Shown here: piece after piece, positions 33,470-44,744 of the stretch | Position numbering within the stretch: the first letter of the stretch is position 1 | Layout: every line of letters starts with the position of its first letter | Origin: Limnanthes douglasii subsp. nivea | Lineage: Eukaryota > Streptophyta > Magnoliopsida > Brassicales > Limnanthaceae | Assembly (NCBI GenBank): GCA_036936605.1 | Contig: JAUPFV010000003.1 | Span: 76,182,273-76,246,272 of the forward strand | DNA: 64,000 nucleotides | Direction: 5' to 3' | Position numbers and translations under genes: made by a program | The notes under the pieces: generated by a model | The model's database searches: none | Seen by the model: the letters and a program-made list of their open reading frames with translations, nothing else | What the model was told of the DNA's origin: nothing

Positions 33470-34198
33470 TGATGAGTTCGGAATCTCCAGACAGAACCCA
33501 CTGTATAATCTGGACAAGGATAATTCGGATAATGACATGCCACTAAATAATCTGAACAGGACAAAAGTAAAAACACCTTTTGACTAAGCTATTTGCTAAT
33601 CTAGGCTTTAAACAGTAACTCGTCCCTGGACTATCGACTTTGGTGACAGATAGTCCCTGGAATTTCAAAAGTCCGTTCGTAGTCCCTGGACTATCCAGTT
33701 TGGTTAAAGTTAGTCCCATGCGCATGTTTATTAAGGGGACTAACTTTATCAAAAGTAGAAACTCAAAGGACTAAATTTATCGAAAATGAATAGTTGAAGG
33801 ACTATCTGTCACAGAAATTGATAGTCAACACATGCAAGGGGATTAACTTTATCCAAACTGGATAGTCGAGGGACTACGGACGGACTTTTGAAAGTCCAGA
33901 GACTATCTTTCACCAAGTGCGATAGTCCAGGGATGAGTTACTGTTCAAAGTCTACTAATCTACTTAAAAGACTAATGGGTCATTAAACTTGACCCGATTT
34001 CAGAACTTGACCCGTAAGCCCATGTGTCACTAATTAAGAGTATAAATACCCCAACCACTCTCATTAATGAGGGTAATCAACATTTAATACAACCAGACTG
34101 CTCAATTATTACACTACTTTCTACACCAAACACTTAATACTTTAAAACTTCACAAAACACTTTACTAAACTACCCTCAGCCCAAAATAAACCAAACCA
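33470..34198 (+). repeat. 3' LTR of element 1, split by a MITE
   Basis: About 370 bp of LTR, excluding the MITE (33604-33952) and its extra target copy. Preceded by a purine-rich stretch (ggcctaaaaaacggg) that serves as polypurine tract. Confidence 0.9.
33604..33952. mobile_element. MITE inserted in the 3' LTR of element 1
   Basis: 349 bp with long inverted arms: the left begins ggctttaaacagtaactcgt and the right ends with the complement (gagttactgttcaaagtc). Flanks are tgctaatcta (33594-33603) and tactaatcta (33953-33962), a 10-bp duplication with one mismatch. The 5' LTR of the same element has the empty site. A 9-10 bp duplication fits a MULE-derived MITE. No coding capacity. Confidence 0.9.
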
Positions 34199-34951
34199 AA
34201 GCTCAGCCTCATTCAAAGAGCTACTGGGGAATCAGATTCTGAACTTTCAACAGGCTTAGACCGATGTGTGTTCTTAGAGCTGAGATGAGTCTTTTTTGAA
34301 GTAAGATGAGTCTTTAGTGATGGCTCATTCTAGCTTGGATTGTCAGTATGGTGAATAGTTGACGCCCCCGATTTCTCTCTGATCTCTTCTCTGTTTGTTT
34401 TATGGCTCTTAGTGCTTCTATCTCTACCCTCAGCTGATCTCGCTCCTCAAAAATGTATTCCTTATTACCATTTCCACCACAAGAGATAGAGTACCTTGCT
34501 CGTTCGGATCTATCCGAACTGTTTTTCTTACTGGTTTTGAATACAAAATTTAGGTACCTTCGTGCTCCTACTGTTGTCACCAATTTGATTTGGTTTATTT
34601 TGGGATGGGGGTAGTTTTGTAAAGTATTTTAGTAAGTTTGGGGTATTTTTTGTTTAATGTGAGGAGTAGTGAGATTATTAAGGAGCCTGCTTGTATTAAA
34701 TGTTTATCACCCTCATTAATGAGAGTGGTTGGAGTATTTATACTTTTGATTAATGACCCATGGGCTTACCGGGTCAAGTTGTAAAACCGGGTCGAGTTTA
34801 AGGACCCATTAGTTGTTAAGTAGATTAGCAAATAGCTTTGTCAAAAGGTGTTCACATTTGTCCTGTTCAGATTTATAGTGCAGTGATATGGTCCAAATTA
34901 CCTCTGTCCGGATGAATTGGTAAGCTGTGACTCTAATATCCAAACTCATCA
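34199..34951 (-). mobile_element. Older minus-strand gypsy fragment hosting element 1 (gag start, PBS, 5' LTR)
   Basis: Reading right to left: 5' LTR (34586-34951, about 366 bp), primer-binding site (about 34564-34585), and gag N-terminus (MVTTVGARRYLNFVFKTSKK at 34583, then RDQLRVEIEALRAIKQTEK). The sequence then breaks at 34199 and continues 10.6 kb to the left at 23592-23562 for only 31 bp. The rest of this element is missing. Confidence 0.88.
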
Positions 34952-35453
34952 ACTCCAATGATATCCTAATATCATTTTCAAATTTATTTTAGTACTATAT
35001 TTAACTAATTTTAACATCCTAAAATGAGTTAAATCTATATTCTATCCAAAAATAATAATTGGAAGGTCAAAGTATCCCCTATAGTCCTTGCAAAAACAAT
35101 TGAGTGTATGCTATGTTTTTTTACTCAGGTTCAGACTGCATCGCCCTTGGTGGACGTTTCTCGGGTTGGGAAAACAATTAGCTTTGGAATTTTACCCTCA
35201 AAACTTTAACGTCTACCACAATGTCTGAGGCGTCTGTGGTGTTGCTTGGGGCCTGCGGTTGTTGGGCTAGACCGAGCTACTAACTACACTAAGCCCACTA
35301 GTCTTGTGACAGTAAAAAAAATTTTACAACCATACATGTGTCACTTGGTTAATTGGTGCGTATCACTCATATATTTAAAAGATGACTCTTGAACTTCCCT
35401 AGCCACAATCGTTTCCACTTTCCTACGAATATATTCGTTGGAGGATGAATTCT
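34952..35453. other. Spacer, no gene recognised
   Basis: I see neither an LTR of element A nor a gene here. If A ever had a 3' LTR next to its antisense promoter, it has been lost. Confidence 0.45.
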
Positions 35454-35462
35454 TCTATAAAT
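35454..35462 (+). promoter_or_regulatory. TATA box of the antisense gene, element A
   Basis: ctataaata lies about 100 bp before the ATG at 35564, with the leader ttttagagagagaaagc in between, shared with family 1. Confidence 0.6.
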
Positions 35463-35740
35463 ACTCCTCATTGTCTCACGAATCACTTTCAGATACTTTT
35501 TAGAGAGAGAATAATCAGCGCTCAGTAATTTTAGAGAGAGAAAGCACAATATTACCTCGATTTATGAAAAGATCGAATTTTTGGTATTATAGACTGGTTT
35601 TCCATTTCTTAAAGGGCAGACAAATACCGAGTGACGGGAATGGTCGATAATTCTCCAAGGAAGACTCCCATACCATCTCATACAGGGACTCAACCCTAGC
35701 CGAAGTAGTTTGCTTGAAGCAAGGAATACTACTTCGAATT

Positions 35741-35753
35741 CCCCCCCCCCCCC
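35741..35753. repeat. C13 homopolymer
   Basis: Thirteen C bases inside the antisense gene of element A, in the proline-rich N-terminal region. Confidence 0.85.
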
Positions 35754-36902
35754 ATCACTTCTGCCATTGCTCATCAGACTCGCCCAAACCCTCAACCGGG
35801 CCAAAGTCAATTCTCTGGTCTGAAAAAGGCTTCTATCTTAGAAAATGATCACCACCTTGATCCCGTAAAGTGGTTAAGAACTAGTCCCCACTCTCGTTTT
35901 TCTTCCATAGGAGAGTCGAGCTCTGAATCTTCGCCCGATGCAATTGAGTACGTGAAAATAAGTTCAAACATCACCGAGGTTCGCACCAAAACCTAACACT
36001 ACTGCCACTGCTAAAGGTGTAGCGTAGCGTGGGTCGTTTCCCAACCTTGGGATGGAGTAATTACTTTAGACCCTCGACCTGAGGCAGACATTAGTCGTAC
36101 GATTACCAATATTGCTCCCGATGAATTGGCCGTCTCCAAAAAAACCTTAATTACAAAAGCTAAAAAACTGAAAATAATGCTTGATGCCCCAACAAACCCG
36201 AAGCGGACTCAGACGCTGTCGAACGCAGAGAGGGTAAATATCTATCTATCGAAAATACCAAGGTTGATAAAAATCCGGAGCTCGAGAAGCCCTTTATCTC
36301 TATAAATAACGGAGGTGTTGAGTGACTATTATAACAGTTTAACAAGGCAACACATCCTAGCGCTTTATAACCATAAGTGTCTTTACTACAATCCTAGTGA
36401 AACATCAGAGATAAAAAGTAGATGGGGGATTCCTTCTTGCATCAATATTTGTTTCCCAAACCCATGGGATATGCCACTATCAGTGGGAGAGAGGGAATTG
36501 GTATCGTTCGCCGATGTACTTAATTGGGGGGTTCAGTTTCCACTACACCCTAAAATAGTGAGGTACTTCGAGCTGGTCGAGCTCTGCCCTACCAAAGCCA
36601 TACCTAACGCCTAGTTCACGCTGATGTCGTGCATAATAGTGTCGCGACTGTCTAAGATAACGATTCCAATGGAAGAGTTTGTGGAAATCACCAATATATT
36701 TAAAATATCAGAGCTTCTCTTCTTTTGTATCTCTCTTAAAAATGACATAAAGATCGTGATTGATCTGTTGGAAGCAAATAAAACTTGGAAGCACCGTTTC
36801 ATTTTTGTTAGCGGAGAATGGAAAAATGACGCAACTCCCACGAAAAAGAAAAATAACCTGAGGCGCCTCATCCTCAAGTAGATTTGTGATGGAATGCCTC
36901 AA

Positions 36903-36945
<43 letters not shown>
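36903..36945. repeat. (ATT)n microsatellite
   Basis: About 14 trinucleotide units, located where the family-1 antisense gene has its intron. Confidence 0.95.
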
Positions 36946-36947
<2 letters not shown>

Positions 36948-37129
36948 TTGAATCTTTGTTGACAGCTCTGAAAATTAAACTTCAAGCCTTGAAGAAAGAA
37001 CATATAGCCTCGGTTAAAACCACCTTTGTCCGCTTAAGTGACTGAGCTCAGAGGAACTTGGGAAACGAGTTCCATCGATATTTCCTCCCTGTAAACCTTA
37101 TCAACAGAATCTTTGATGTAGTTCTGGTG

Positions 37130-37528
37130 ATGAATTTGATAAGGGGAACAAATATCTAGAAGAATAAACTAAAATGGTTACATAGAGGAATTAATTTCGC
37201 TTTATAAAAGTTTTGAAAAGAAACCCAACAAAATATGTAACATTGAAGAAACCTTATGTAATAAATAATAATTATGGTTGAGATTAATAAAGTCGTGAGG
37301 TGAAATATCCATAAAAACGGTAATCATGTAATTTATGGATTCATCAGTTGTACTATATAAATCAACACCCTTTTGGGAAAGATTGATCAATTGTTATTCA
37401 ATCATTGCTAATTATTCCTTTTGTCATTTTCTTTCTCTACTTGTTCTCATACTTCTCTCTCTAAATATTCTACTTTGAATATTTTTAAGACTGATAACCC
37501 CTCTAAGAAATCTTTGGAACCATCATTA
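37130..37528 (+). repeat. 5' LTR of element B
   Basis: Starts near TGATGAATTTGATAAGG and ends ACCATCA before the primer-binding site. Contains actatataaatcaacac (TATA). Shared with 42546-42864. Confidence 0.7.
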
Positions 37529-37559
37529 GTGCTGTCTGTGTGAACAATTGGTCCCTAGA

Positions 37560-39290
37560 CTCGTTCTTCCAAAACTAATATGGAATTGACGAATGTTTTG
37601 AGAGAATTGGAAACATAACCTGATATTGGCGATCTTCAGATTGGAAATACATTGTGAAGATCCTATTGAAAAATAAGACATTGATGAATAAACAACATAA
37701 TAACGATGAATATGTCGATGAGCTACTCGAAGAGTCTTATTTAGGAGCTCGTAAGACGGAACTTCTAGAGGACATAGGAATGGTAAATACGGAGAATGAG
37801 GAATTTCCAAGTTCAAAGAAACTTAGGTTAGACATTTTCGAACTGATCAAGTGACAGAAAAATATGAATTAACGGAAGGTCGTCGGACAAATGACAGACA
37901 TGAACAATCTCAAAGACAAAATCGCTACTCATTAAAAAAATGAAACATAGGCTTAATTACGAGAAAGCTAAGTCTAATGACTACTCCCTTTATGAATCAG
38001 ATAACTCTTCTACTTCACCAGAAATGAGTAGCCGAAGCGAAAAAAATTTACTGAATAAATAGTTTAAAGTGGCGTAGGGATAGCCATCGAATGTCACGAC
38101 GAAACAAAAGTTTGAGGAAATAAATAAATGATCAAGAGAAAATAGAAAAGAGAGCTTGGGTCTAAGAAGCGTGATATTGTTATTAACAATGATAGGTAAG
38201 AGCATGTTGTGACTCATTCACAAATCACCTCGGGAAGTCACAATCTCGAATATCTTGTGAGTCATCAATTCACGTACCCGTCCGAGGAAGGTTTTTATAA
38301 TGCTATGAACGAAGGTCATGGGAAAACATAATTAGAGGTCATCTCCCCTCTATGTGGAAATCTTGTCCAGACATATTATAAAATATTTTGACATCTCAAG
38401 GCTAGAGAGGTTCGATAGGACACAAGATCTAGATAGTCATATTGAGAATTTTAAGAACTTTATGATTAAATATGACGATGATGATAAATTGTTGTGCATA
38501 GATTTCTCCCAAACTTTTAGGGGTGTTTCTTTCAAGTGGTATAACCGATTGTCTCATGGTTGTATTAAGATTTTCGATATGTTTTGGAGTATATTTCGAC
38601 AAAATTTTGTGAGGAGAAATATATTCCAAGAAAATTACAACACGATAACCTATTGTAGGCAAAAGGTCGGAAAAAATTGAAATATTATACCAATCATTTT
38701 ATCAAAACAAAAATTGATATGGAAGGTTGCGAGGATCAGGTAGTTTTAGTAGCTTTTTGAATGGACTCCTACCAGGTGTTATGAAAGATAGCACTATAGA
38801 AAGACAAGTTACGACATTTTGGGGCTTTACTAGATCATGTTAAGAAGATAATTTTAGCTGAAGAAACCATGAGAGATGGCTTCTACGACACAAACTGAAC
38901 AAAATTAGTTATAATAATCTTTGATGGTAACCTATATTCCGTGAATGCAAGTTTATTTGACTTATCATCCGACTGCAATTTTCCGACCAAAAGCTCTGAC
39001 CCAGTTACCTCAAAACATGAGAGTGAATTTACAAGTGGAAAATGTACAACAAAATGTCATGCTAATGTCGAACAAATAGGTCCAACCAACTCATTTTTGC
39101 CAAATGAACGGAGTGCGTAACAACAATTTTTGATAAGATACAAAATTACATACAATTATGCAAGTTTTCCCCAATACACAATCCACGGGAAATTAAAGGT
39201 AACATATATTACAAGTATCATGAAGATGTTGGGCATGATACGAAGGATTGTGAAAGTTGACAACATTTTTTAAGAAAAGTTCTCTTACAT
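37560..39290 (+). pseudogene. Gag of element B, degenerate
   Basis: The best block is 38354-38680: LERFDRTQDLDSHIENFKNF, then KLLCIDFSQTFRGVSFKWYN, matching the family-1 gag core (KYDGSKDPDNHLEQFKNFM). Around 39200-39250 a knuckle reads YYKYHEDVGHDTKDC, in which the first Cys of the CxxxHxxxGHxxxxC form has become Tyr. Stops throughout. Confidence 0.82.
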
Positions 39291-39589
39291 ATCTAAAGAA
39301 AGAAAATACTTTGATGATTTCAGAGCCTACTCATTCTTTTGACGTTTCTTTAGAGTATTTAGATTCAAAACCAGGTAGGAACTAGATCATATTGGTGGAA
39401 GAAATGATTTTGGATGGAAAAGTTAGTAAATGTTTTACTTCCTTTGAATCACTATCAATATTTAGAGGTGATATTATTTCAGAAACATCAAATTATTCTT
39501 AGGTAGGCATATTGTAAGCTTGTCAACCCGATTAGAGGCAGGTGCCTCACTGTATATGTATAAGAGTCAACCCGATTAAATACGTTTTT

Positions 39590-41405
39590 GAGGATGATGA
39601 CATGAGGGACATGGTCGACCCGCATGAGGATGTTGTAGTTACCGTGGCAGAAATTGTTGGGGATGAGATATGAATTTTTTAATAGACACTGGTAATTCTG
39701 CCAATATATTGTTCTTGACAATTTCTGAAAAGATAGATAAACCCTCCTAAACATTCTTTGATCGGATCGGAAAATCGTAGGATTCATAGGAGTGACTGCT
39801 AAAGTGGTTGGGGAATTTGAAGGAAAAGTGATCCTGGGATGTAGACCGTTTAAGAAAGAGGTGATCGTGCTGATCATTGTAGTAGATGCGCAAACTTCAT
39901 ACAATGTAATTTTTGGAAGGTCTTGGCTGTCTAGAATGCATGCAGTGAAAACAAATGTCCACAAATGTTTGAAATATGTATTGGGAAACAATGTTGGGAC
40001 GGTTAGGAGCAACTAGAAAATAGAAAAAGAGTGTTACCGAATGGATTTGGCCCTAAAGCATATCAAAGGGGATGACTCAAAGAAAACATAGTAGTTAGTG
40101 GGGTCTTTATTAGGGTCTGATCATATTGATGATTTGAGGGAGACCCCCCGATTTATGGTCCCTGGTGAAAATTTTAAGGATCATGTTTTTTCGAACATAA
40201 AAAGTTTAAATATTGGTAGAAAGTTATCTCTGGAGGTGAAATAGAGGTTAATTCAGTTTTTTCAGTGAGTCTACACTTGTTTGTATGGTGTACTGCCAAT
40301 CCTGTTTTAGTAAAAAATAAAAATGGTAAATGGCGAATGCGTGTACATTTTACTAACCTAAATAGAGCATGTCGAGAAGGTCATTCTCGATTCATTGGAT
40401 AGATCAGTTACTAGATTCTACCTCTTGAAATCAATTACTTTTGTTCACGGATTCTTACGCTAGGTATAATCAAATCAAGATAGATCCAAAGGATGAAGAA
40501 AGCAATCCGACCATCACTCAAAGAGGCTTTCATTGTTATAAGGTTATGCCTTTTGGGTTAAAAAATATTGGGACAACTTACCAGCGCTTAGTAAACAGAC
40601 CTTTTGAGGCTCAAATTGAATGGGATGTTGAAATATATGTTGATGAGATGTTATTAAAAGTCATAAGGGATGAGGATCACTTTGCAGATTTAGAGGAAAC
40701 TTTTTCCAACTTGAAAAAGATAAAGTATAGGTTAAGTCAAGAGAAGTGCAAATTCGGGGTACAATCGAGAAACTTTCATGGGTACATAGTCAGTGAACGT
40801 AAGATAGAAGCTGACCATGTACAACTAAATGCTTTAAGAATAATGGCACCACCTCAAACGATCAAGGAAGTACAATTTTTGACATGGAGGCTGCTATCCT
40901 TGAACGGATTCATATCTTAGCCCTAGGGAAATGGGCTCTGTTTTTCCAAGTGCTGAGACGAGAAATTGCTTTAACTAGACCCAAGAATGCTCCAAAGTGT
41001 TTGAACGAATTAAATAATAATTTTCTTCCCCAAAAATCTTGACAAAGCCTAGTCCGGGGGAAAATTGTACATCTACATAACAATGTAGGATTATGTTGTG
41101 AGTGTTGTTTTAATTCGAGAAGTAGACAATTTCCCACGACTAGTGTACTATGTCAGTAAAAGTATTTTAGATGCAGAAAAACGGTATTTGAAATTAGATA
41201 AATTAGCCCTCGCTCTGATTAATGCTGCTCGGAAGATGAGGCCTTATTTTCATGCTTATTCTATCATCGTACAAACATATTTTATGTTGAAAAGTATTCT
41301 AAAAAGGCCTCATATTTCGGACAGAATGACTACATGGTATGTGGATTTCAGAGATTTTGCATCAAATTTGAACCTTGAACTACAATCAATGCGCAAGCCT
41401 TAACA
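39590..41405 (+). pseudogene. Protease, RT and RNase H of element B, degenerate
   Basis: The protease reads FLIDTGNSANILFL (39670-39715) with the DTG site intact, then FGRSWLSRMHAV near 39915. RT begins near 40290 (NPVLVKNKNGKWRM), with an open part at 40441-40920. There the catalytic box is YVDEML, so the second Asp of YxDD is Glu, expected to kill activity. RNase H lies at 41098-41403 (VYYVSKSILDAEKRYLKLDK). Confidence 0.85.
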
Positions 41406-42540
41406 GATTTCTTCAGTCGAGTTTCATTCTGACCGGTTAAAGATGGAAATAGATTAAGAAAGTGCAGAGCAAAATGGACAGTATGAACAAATGAACGTCC
41501 AAGTACATCAGGATGTGGAGCAAGGGTACAGTTAGTTTCTACGGATGGAATTGGAATGTACCAAGCTATTCGCTTCTTTTTTCTCCCAACGAATCATGAG
41601 GCAGAGTACAAAGCTCACTTAGCAGGTTTAACCCTGACTCGCATCTGTGGGGCTAACAAAGTTAGATTTGTAAGTGACTCACATCTTCTCATAAATCACT
41701 CGTCTAGCCGATCTGAGGCCAAAAAATATCAGTTAGTGAATTATTTGAGATTGTTAAAGTCATTAGCGATTGTCTTTGAAAGTGTCAAATATCAACAAGT
41801 TCATAAGGGAACCAATTATGTGGCTGATTCTCTGGTTTTTGCTTCGTATTTTGAGGAGCATCATTGGATCCTCACACAAGAAAATCATTCGATAGGAAAA
41901 GGGTCTGAGCAGGTGGAAGAGTTAGTTGAAGATATTTTACCCATTTACAAAATAATAACAAAGAAAATACGGTTCACAACACATGGTTATGTGAAACTTG
42001 GAGACATCTTATACAAAAAATATTTTTTAGCAGCCTTTTGCTTTCATGCCTTGGGAAAAATGAATCATACTTTAATTTGTCTGAGTTACATAATGGAGAA
42101 GGATCTGTAGATTATGCATACAAAACTTTGATACGAAGGGTTCTTTTGGCGGGATATTATTGGCCTACAATTACTTTTGATGCCAAAGAATTGGTTAAGA
42201 TGTGTGATACTTGTAAAATATTTGCTAACACAATCCACGCACCATAAGTACCTCTTGAATGAATACGTGAAGCCTTACCTTTTGACTGATGAGATATTGA
42301 TCTTTTTGGACCTTTATCGATGGTATCCAGAGGACGATAAACGATAATAGTCGCAGCAGACTATTTTTCTAAGTGGGTGGAAGCTGAGCCATTGGCATGA
42401 ACAAAAGCAAAAAATATGATCAAGTTTATGTTCTCTAATATTTTTTGCCACTTCGGTGTTCCAAGGAGAATGACAATGGACAACGGGCCATAGGCTTACA
42501 ATAAATACATGAGGGCGTTTTGTTCTTCTAGAGGAATACT
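41406..42540 (+). pseudogene. Archaeal-type RNase H and truncated integrase of element B
   Basis: 41556-42110 is one open frame covering the second RNase H (NHEAEYKAHLAGLTLTRICG, then FVSDSHLLINH, then VADSL) and a linker. 42038-42247 overlaps in another frame and carries the integrase zinc-binding part (ELHNGEGSVDYAYKTLIRR, then CDTCK). The integrase core starts near 42290 and stops soon after MTMDNGP (about 42490), where the sequence jumps into the 3' LTR. Confidence 0.83.
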
Positions 42541-42545
42541 AAAAA

Positions 42546-42864
42546 TTGGTTAAATAAAGAAGTTAATTTGACTTATGTAATAAATAATTATTATTTACAA
42601 TAAATAAAGAAATCAAAATAATAAAGAAATCCAACAAATGTGTAATAAATAATCATAGTTGGTATTATAAAAATTTACAATAAATGTGTAAAAATTTATA
42701 AGGAAATCCAACAATAAGGAGGGCTTATGTAATAAATAATAATTATGGTTGATATTAGTAAAATAGTGGGTGAAATATCCATAAAAGAGGGTAATCATAT
42801 AATTTATGGATTACCCACTTGTACTATATAAAGCAATACCCTTTTTGAGAAATAAGGATCAATC
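42546..42864 (+). repeat. Partial, rearranged 3' LTR of element B
   Basis: Matches the 5' LTR in blocks (tgtaataaataataattatgg, atttatggatt, ctatataaagcaatacc). It holds an extra internal copy of the taataaataat block near 42640-42700. Confidence 0.7.
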
Positions 42865-44090
42865 ACGAGATCACGAGCTCCGGAAGAAAAGGTTGTGATT
42901 CTCAAATGCAAAAAGGGGCCCAATCATTGACCCAAAAAAATGCCACATTGGATCTTGTGTCAACCGAAGCGGCTGAACTCGGGGGTACCAACGTAGGCAT
43001 ATGTGAAGACGGGGATGAACCTCGTGGGAAGAAGAGGAAAAAAACGTTGAACGAAGAAGGGGAAGTAAAAAGGTACGAGTGGCTAAGAAGAAAAAAGCCA
43101 AAGTTGAAATCTCCATTCCATTCTGACCTTATTCAAGAAATACAGTGGGTCGGCTCCTCAAGGAATAAAATCTATGTTATCGGATGCGGGGTGGATAAAT
43201 GGAAAAAATAATGCCATAGGAAAAGATAGCACAACTCTAACTCATACCGAAGTCAAACAGTCTGAGGAGGAATGTGGCGAAGATAACCCAAGAAAGATGG
43301 TTGACACTTTTGCTATTAAAACTCAACTGCTGGGAGGAACTCAACCGACTTGTCTCCCTAATCACCCATGGTAATGGTAGAGAATCCATTACACGTGCTT
43401 CTAGTCCCCTAGGACGGCAATCCGAACGATTAAGACTTATCAGATGATTCCTCCCCTGTTGAGTTATTTCAGCTAACACGGTCGGACACTTTTTCATGTT
43501 CTCTTTATCACATGTCAGCCCCGTTGCTATAACTGATACGAAAGCGAAAAAGCTAACAAAGAAGCTATCAGAGGCCCAACGTTGGATATCCAAGCCGAAG
43601 GGTTAACTTAAAGAGAAAGACATCTGTGTGAGGGAGCGGGAACTCAACACACAAGTACAGGTTGACCGTGTCACTGCATGGGCCAAATCTGTTGAGCACA
43701 AGCTTCTGGAAAAGGAAAAACCTTGGCAAAAATCGATGGTCAAGTACAAAAAGAGCATCAACGTTTTGCAGGTCACGAAAAAGACAGTCGAGGCACAACG
43801 TGACCAAGCTACTCAAGAGTAGGCCTCTTTTAAAGTTCAAGCCCATTAGGGTCAGACCAAATCCCTGGAGGATCTCCGTGCCGCACTAGTTTTGGGGAAT
43901 TATGAAAGGTTTCCCGACTTGGCACTTGGGTATCACTGGATGCTAGTTCCCGAGATAGACCGCCTCCAAGATGTTGTCTTTAAAGATAATATTGAAAAAG
44001 AAGAAGAACCAGAATGAGAATAAGAAGTTTCGTAGACGGGTTCAACTGAGGAAACGTCCGGTGGTAGCTCACCGGAAGATGTGAAGTAGG
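42865..44090 (+). pseudogene. Antisense gene of element A, 3' part (coiled coil)
   Basis: Resumes with EEKVVILKCKKG (compare PPPGVILKR in family 1). A basic stretch (KKRKKTLNEEGE) follows, then a partly open helix-rich region at 43628-43822 and the ending GNYERFPDLALGYHWMLVPE near 43895-43960. An acidic EKEEEPE tail follows at about 43990-44020. Frameshifts occur at several points. Coiled-coil character is inferred from heptad-like spacing. Confidence 0.72.
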
Positions 44091-44318
44091 TTCTGGATTT
44101 TGGGTCGGGTTATTTATGTTATTTCTAATTTTATCGTAGGCAACTTCGGTTGTTTAGTTATTTGACCGTGCCAATTTCTTTGGATGTAGAAATACTCTGG
44201 TTGTTATATTAATGCCATTGGTTTTCTTTACCTTTGTTGTGTTTTTTAATAAGTCTTAAACTTTAATCAGATGTGATCAGTTTCTGACATGAAGATAAGC
44301 CTAGTTAATAATCCGATA

Positions 44319-44558
44319 TGTTAACCAACCAAAGTTGGAAGACCCCATAGGTCCAAACTTGTTCAAACTAAATGTTGACCAACCAAAGTTAGAAGAACTC
44401 ACATGTCCAAATTGAAAAATAATATTTTGATCAACCAAAGTTGAAAGACTTCAAAAGTCTATACTTTTGAAAAAATAAATGTTAACTAACCGAAGTTGGA
44501 AGACTTTACAGGTCCAAAGTTGAAAGACTCAATGATTCCATACTTGTAAAAAATTAAA
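44319..44558. repeat. About 54-bp tandem array with hairpins between convergent genes, element A
   Basis: Units start at 44319, 44373, 44427 and 44480, with a further partial start at 44559. Most carry CCAACcaaaGTTGG-type inverted arms followed by a GACC...GGTC pair and end in an A-rich tail. The array lies between the antisense gene's end and the pol end of element A. Confidence 0.85.
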
Positions 44559-44626
44559 TGTTGACCTTGAGGGCTGCAAGATATCATAAAGGAAAATATT
44601 TATATTGACATATCGGTTTATATAAA

Positions 44627-44672
44627 CACCTCATTAAAACTTTCATGCACCACCAGAATATGAAAGAGTGTG
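44627..44672 (-). other. Conserved block after pol (element A, diverged)
   Basis: cacctcattaaaac followed by a caccaccag core and gaaagagtgtg, matching the family-1 blocks in order. Confidence 0.65.
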
Positions 44673-44744
44673 TCACCGATTAATACCAAATACAACAAGA
44701 AAAAAACGTATAAAATGATTGAATTTACTCGAAATATAATTTAA

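Larger units (their letters stand above)
23593..34198 (+). mobile_element. Element 1: Tat/Retand-type Ty3/gypsy retrotransposon (family 1), full structure, degenerate
   Basis: LTRs at 23593-23961 and 33470-34198 both start TGATGAGTTCGGAATC and end CCAAACCA. Not counting an inserted MITE they differ at about 29 positions by eye. Order: LTR, primer-binding site, gag, protease, RT, RNase H, second (archaeal-type) RNase H, integrase, convergent spacer, antisense gene, LTR. It is inserted inside the gag of an older minus-strand relative: host sequence runs up to 23592 and resumes at 34199, with probable target duplication aaact/aagct (one mismatch). Every gag-pol domain carries stops or shifts. 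Confidence 0.9.
35564..37130 (+). pseudogene. Antisense gene of element A, 5' part (Transposase_28-like)
   Basis: Begins MKRSNFWYY (frame soon broken), then a low-complexity region. From about 36315 the Transposase_28-like domain is open: VQFPLHPKIVRYFELVEL, SRLSKITIPMEEFVEI and FIFVSGEWKND line up with element 1 (LRFPLDPEIVRYFHLV, SSLSKIPLPIEQFVAV, FLFVRGTWENG). After an ATT microsatellite, in about the position of the family-1 intron, comes a piece with LGNEFHRYF. Element B then interrupts the gene; it resumes at about 42865. Confidence 0.8.
37130..42864 (+). mobile_element. Element B: family-2 Tat-type gypsy retrotransposon inserted in element A
   Basis: Plus-strand element: 5' LTR to about 37528, primer-binding site (ttagtgctgtctgtgtgaac, 37529-37548, like the plant TTGGTGCCGTCTGTGGGAA type), gag, protease, RT, two RNase H domains, a truncated integrase, and a rearranged partial 3' LTR (about 42546-42864). 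The antisense gene of A is continuous in meaning across it. Left and right limits are approximate. The right LTR is cut short inside the sequence that in the 5' LTR reads ttgggaaagattgatcaa. Confidence 0.82.

Noticed and set aside
37202..38217. Minus-strand open frames in the LTR and gag of element B
   Set aside because: Complement of gag and LTR sequence without any family similarity; shadows.
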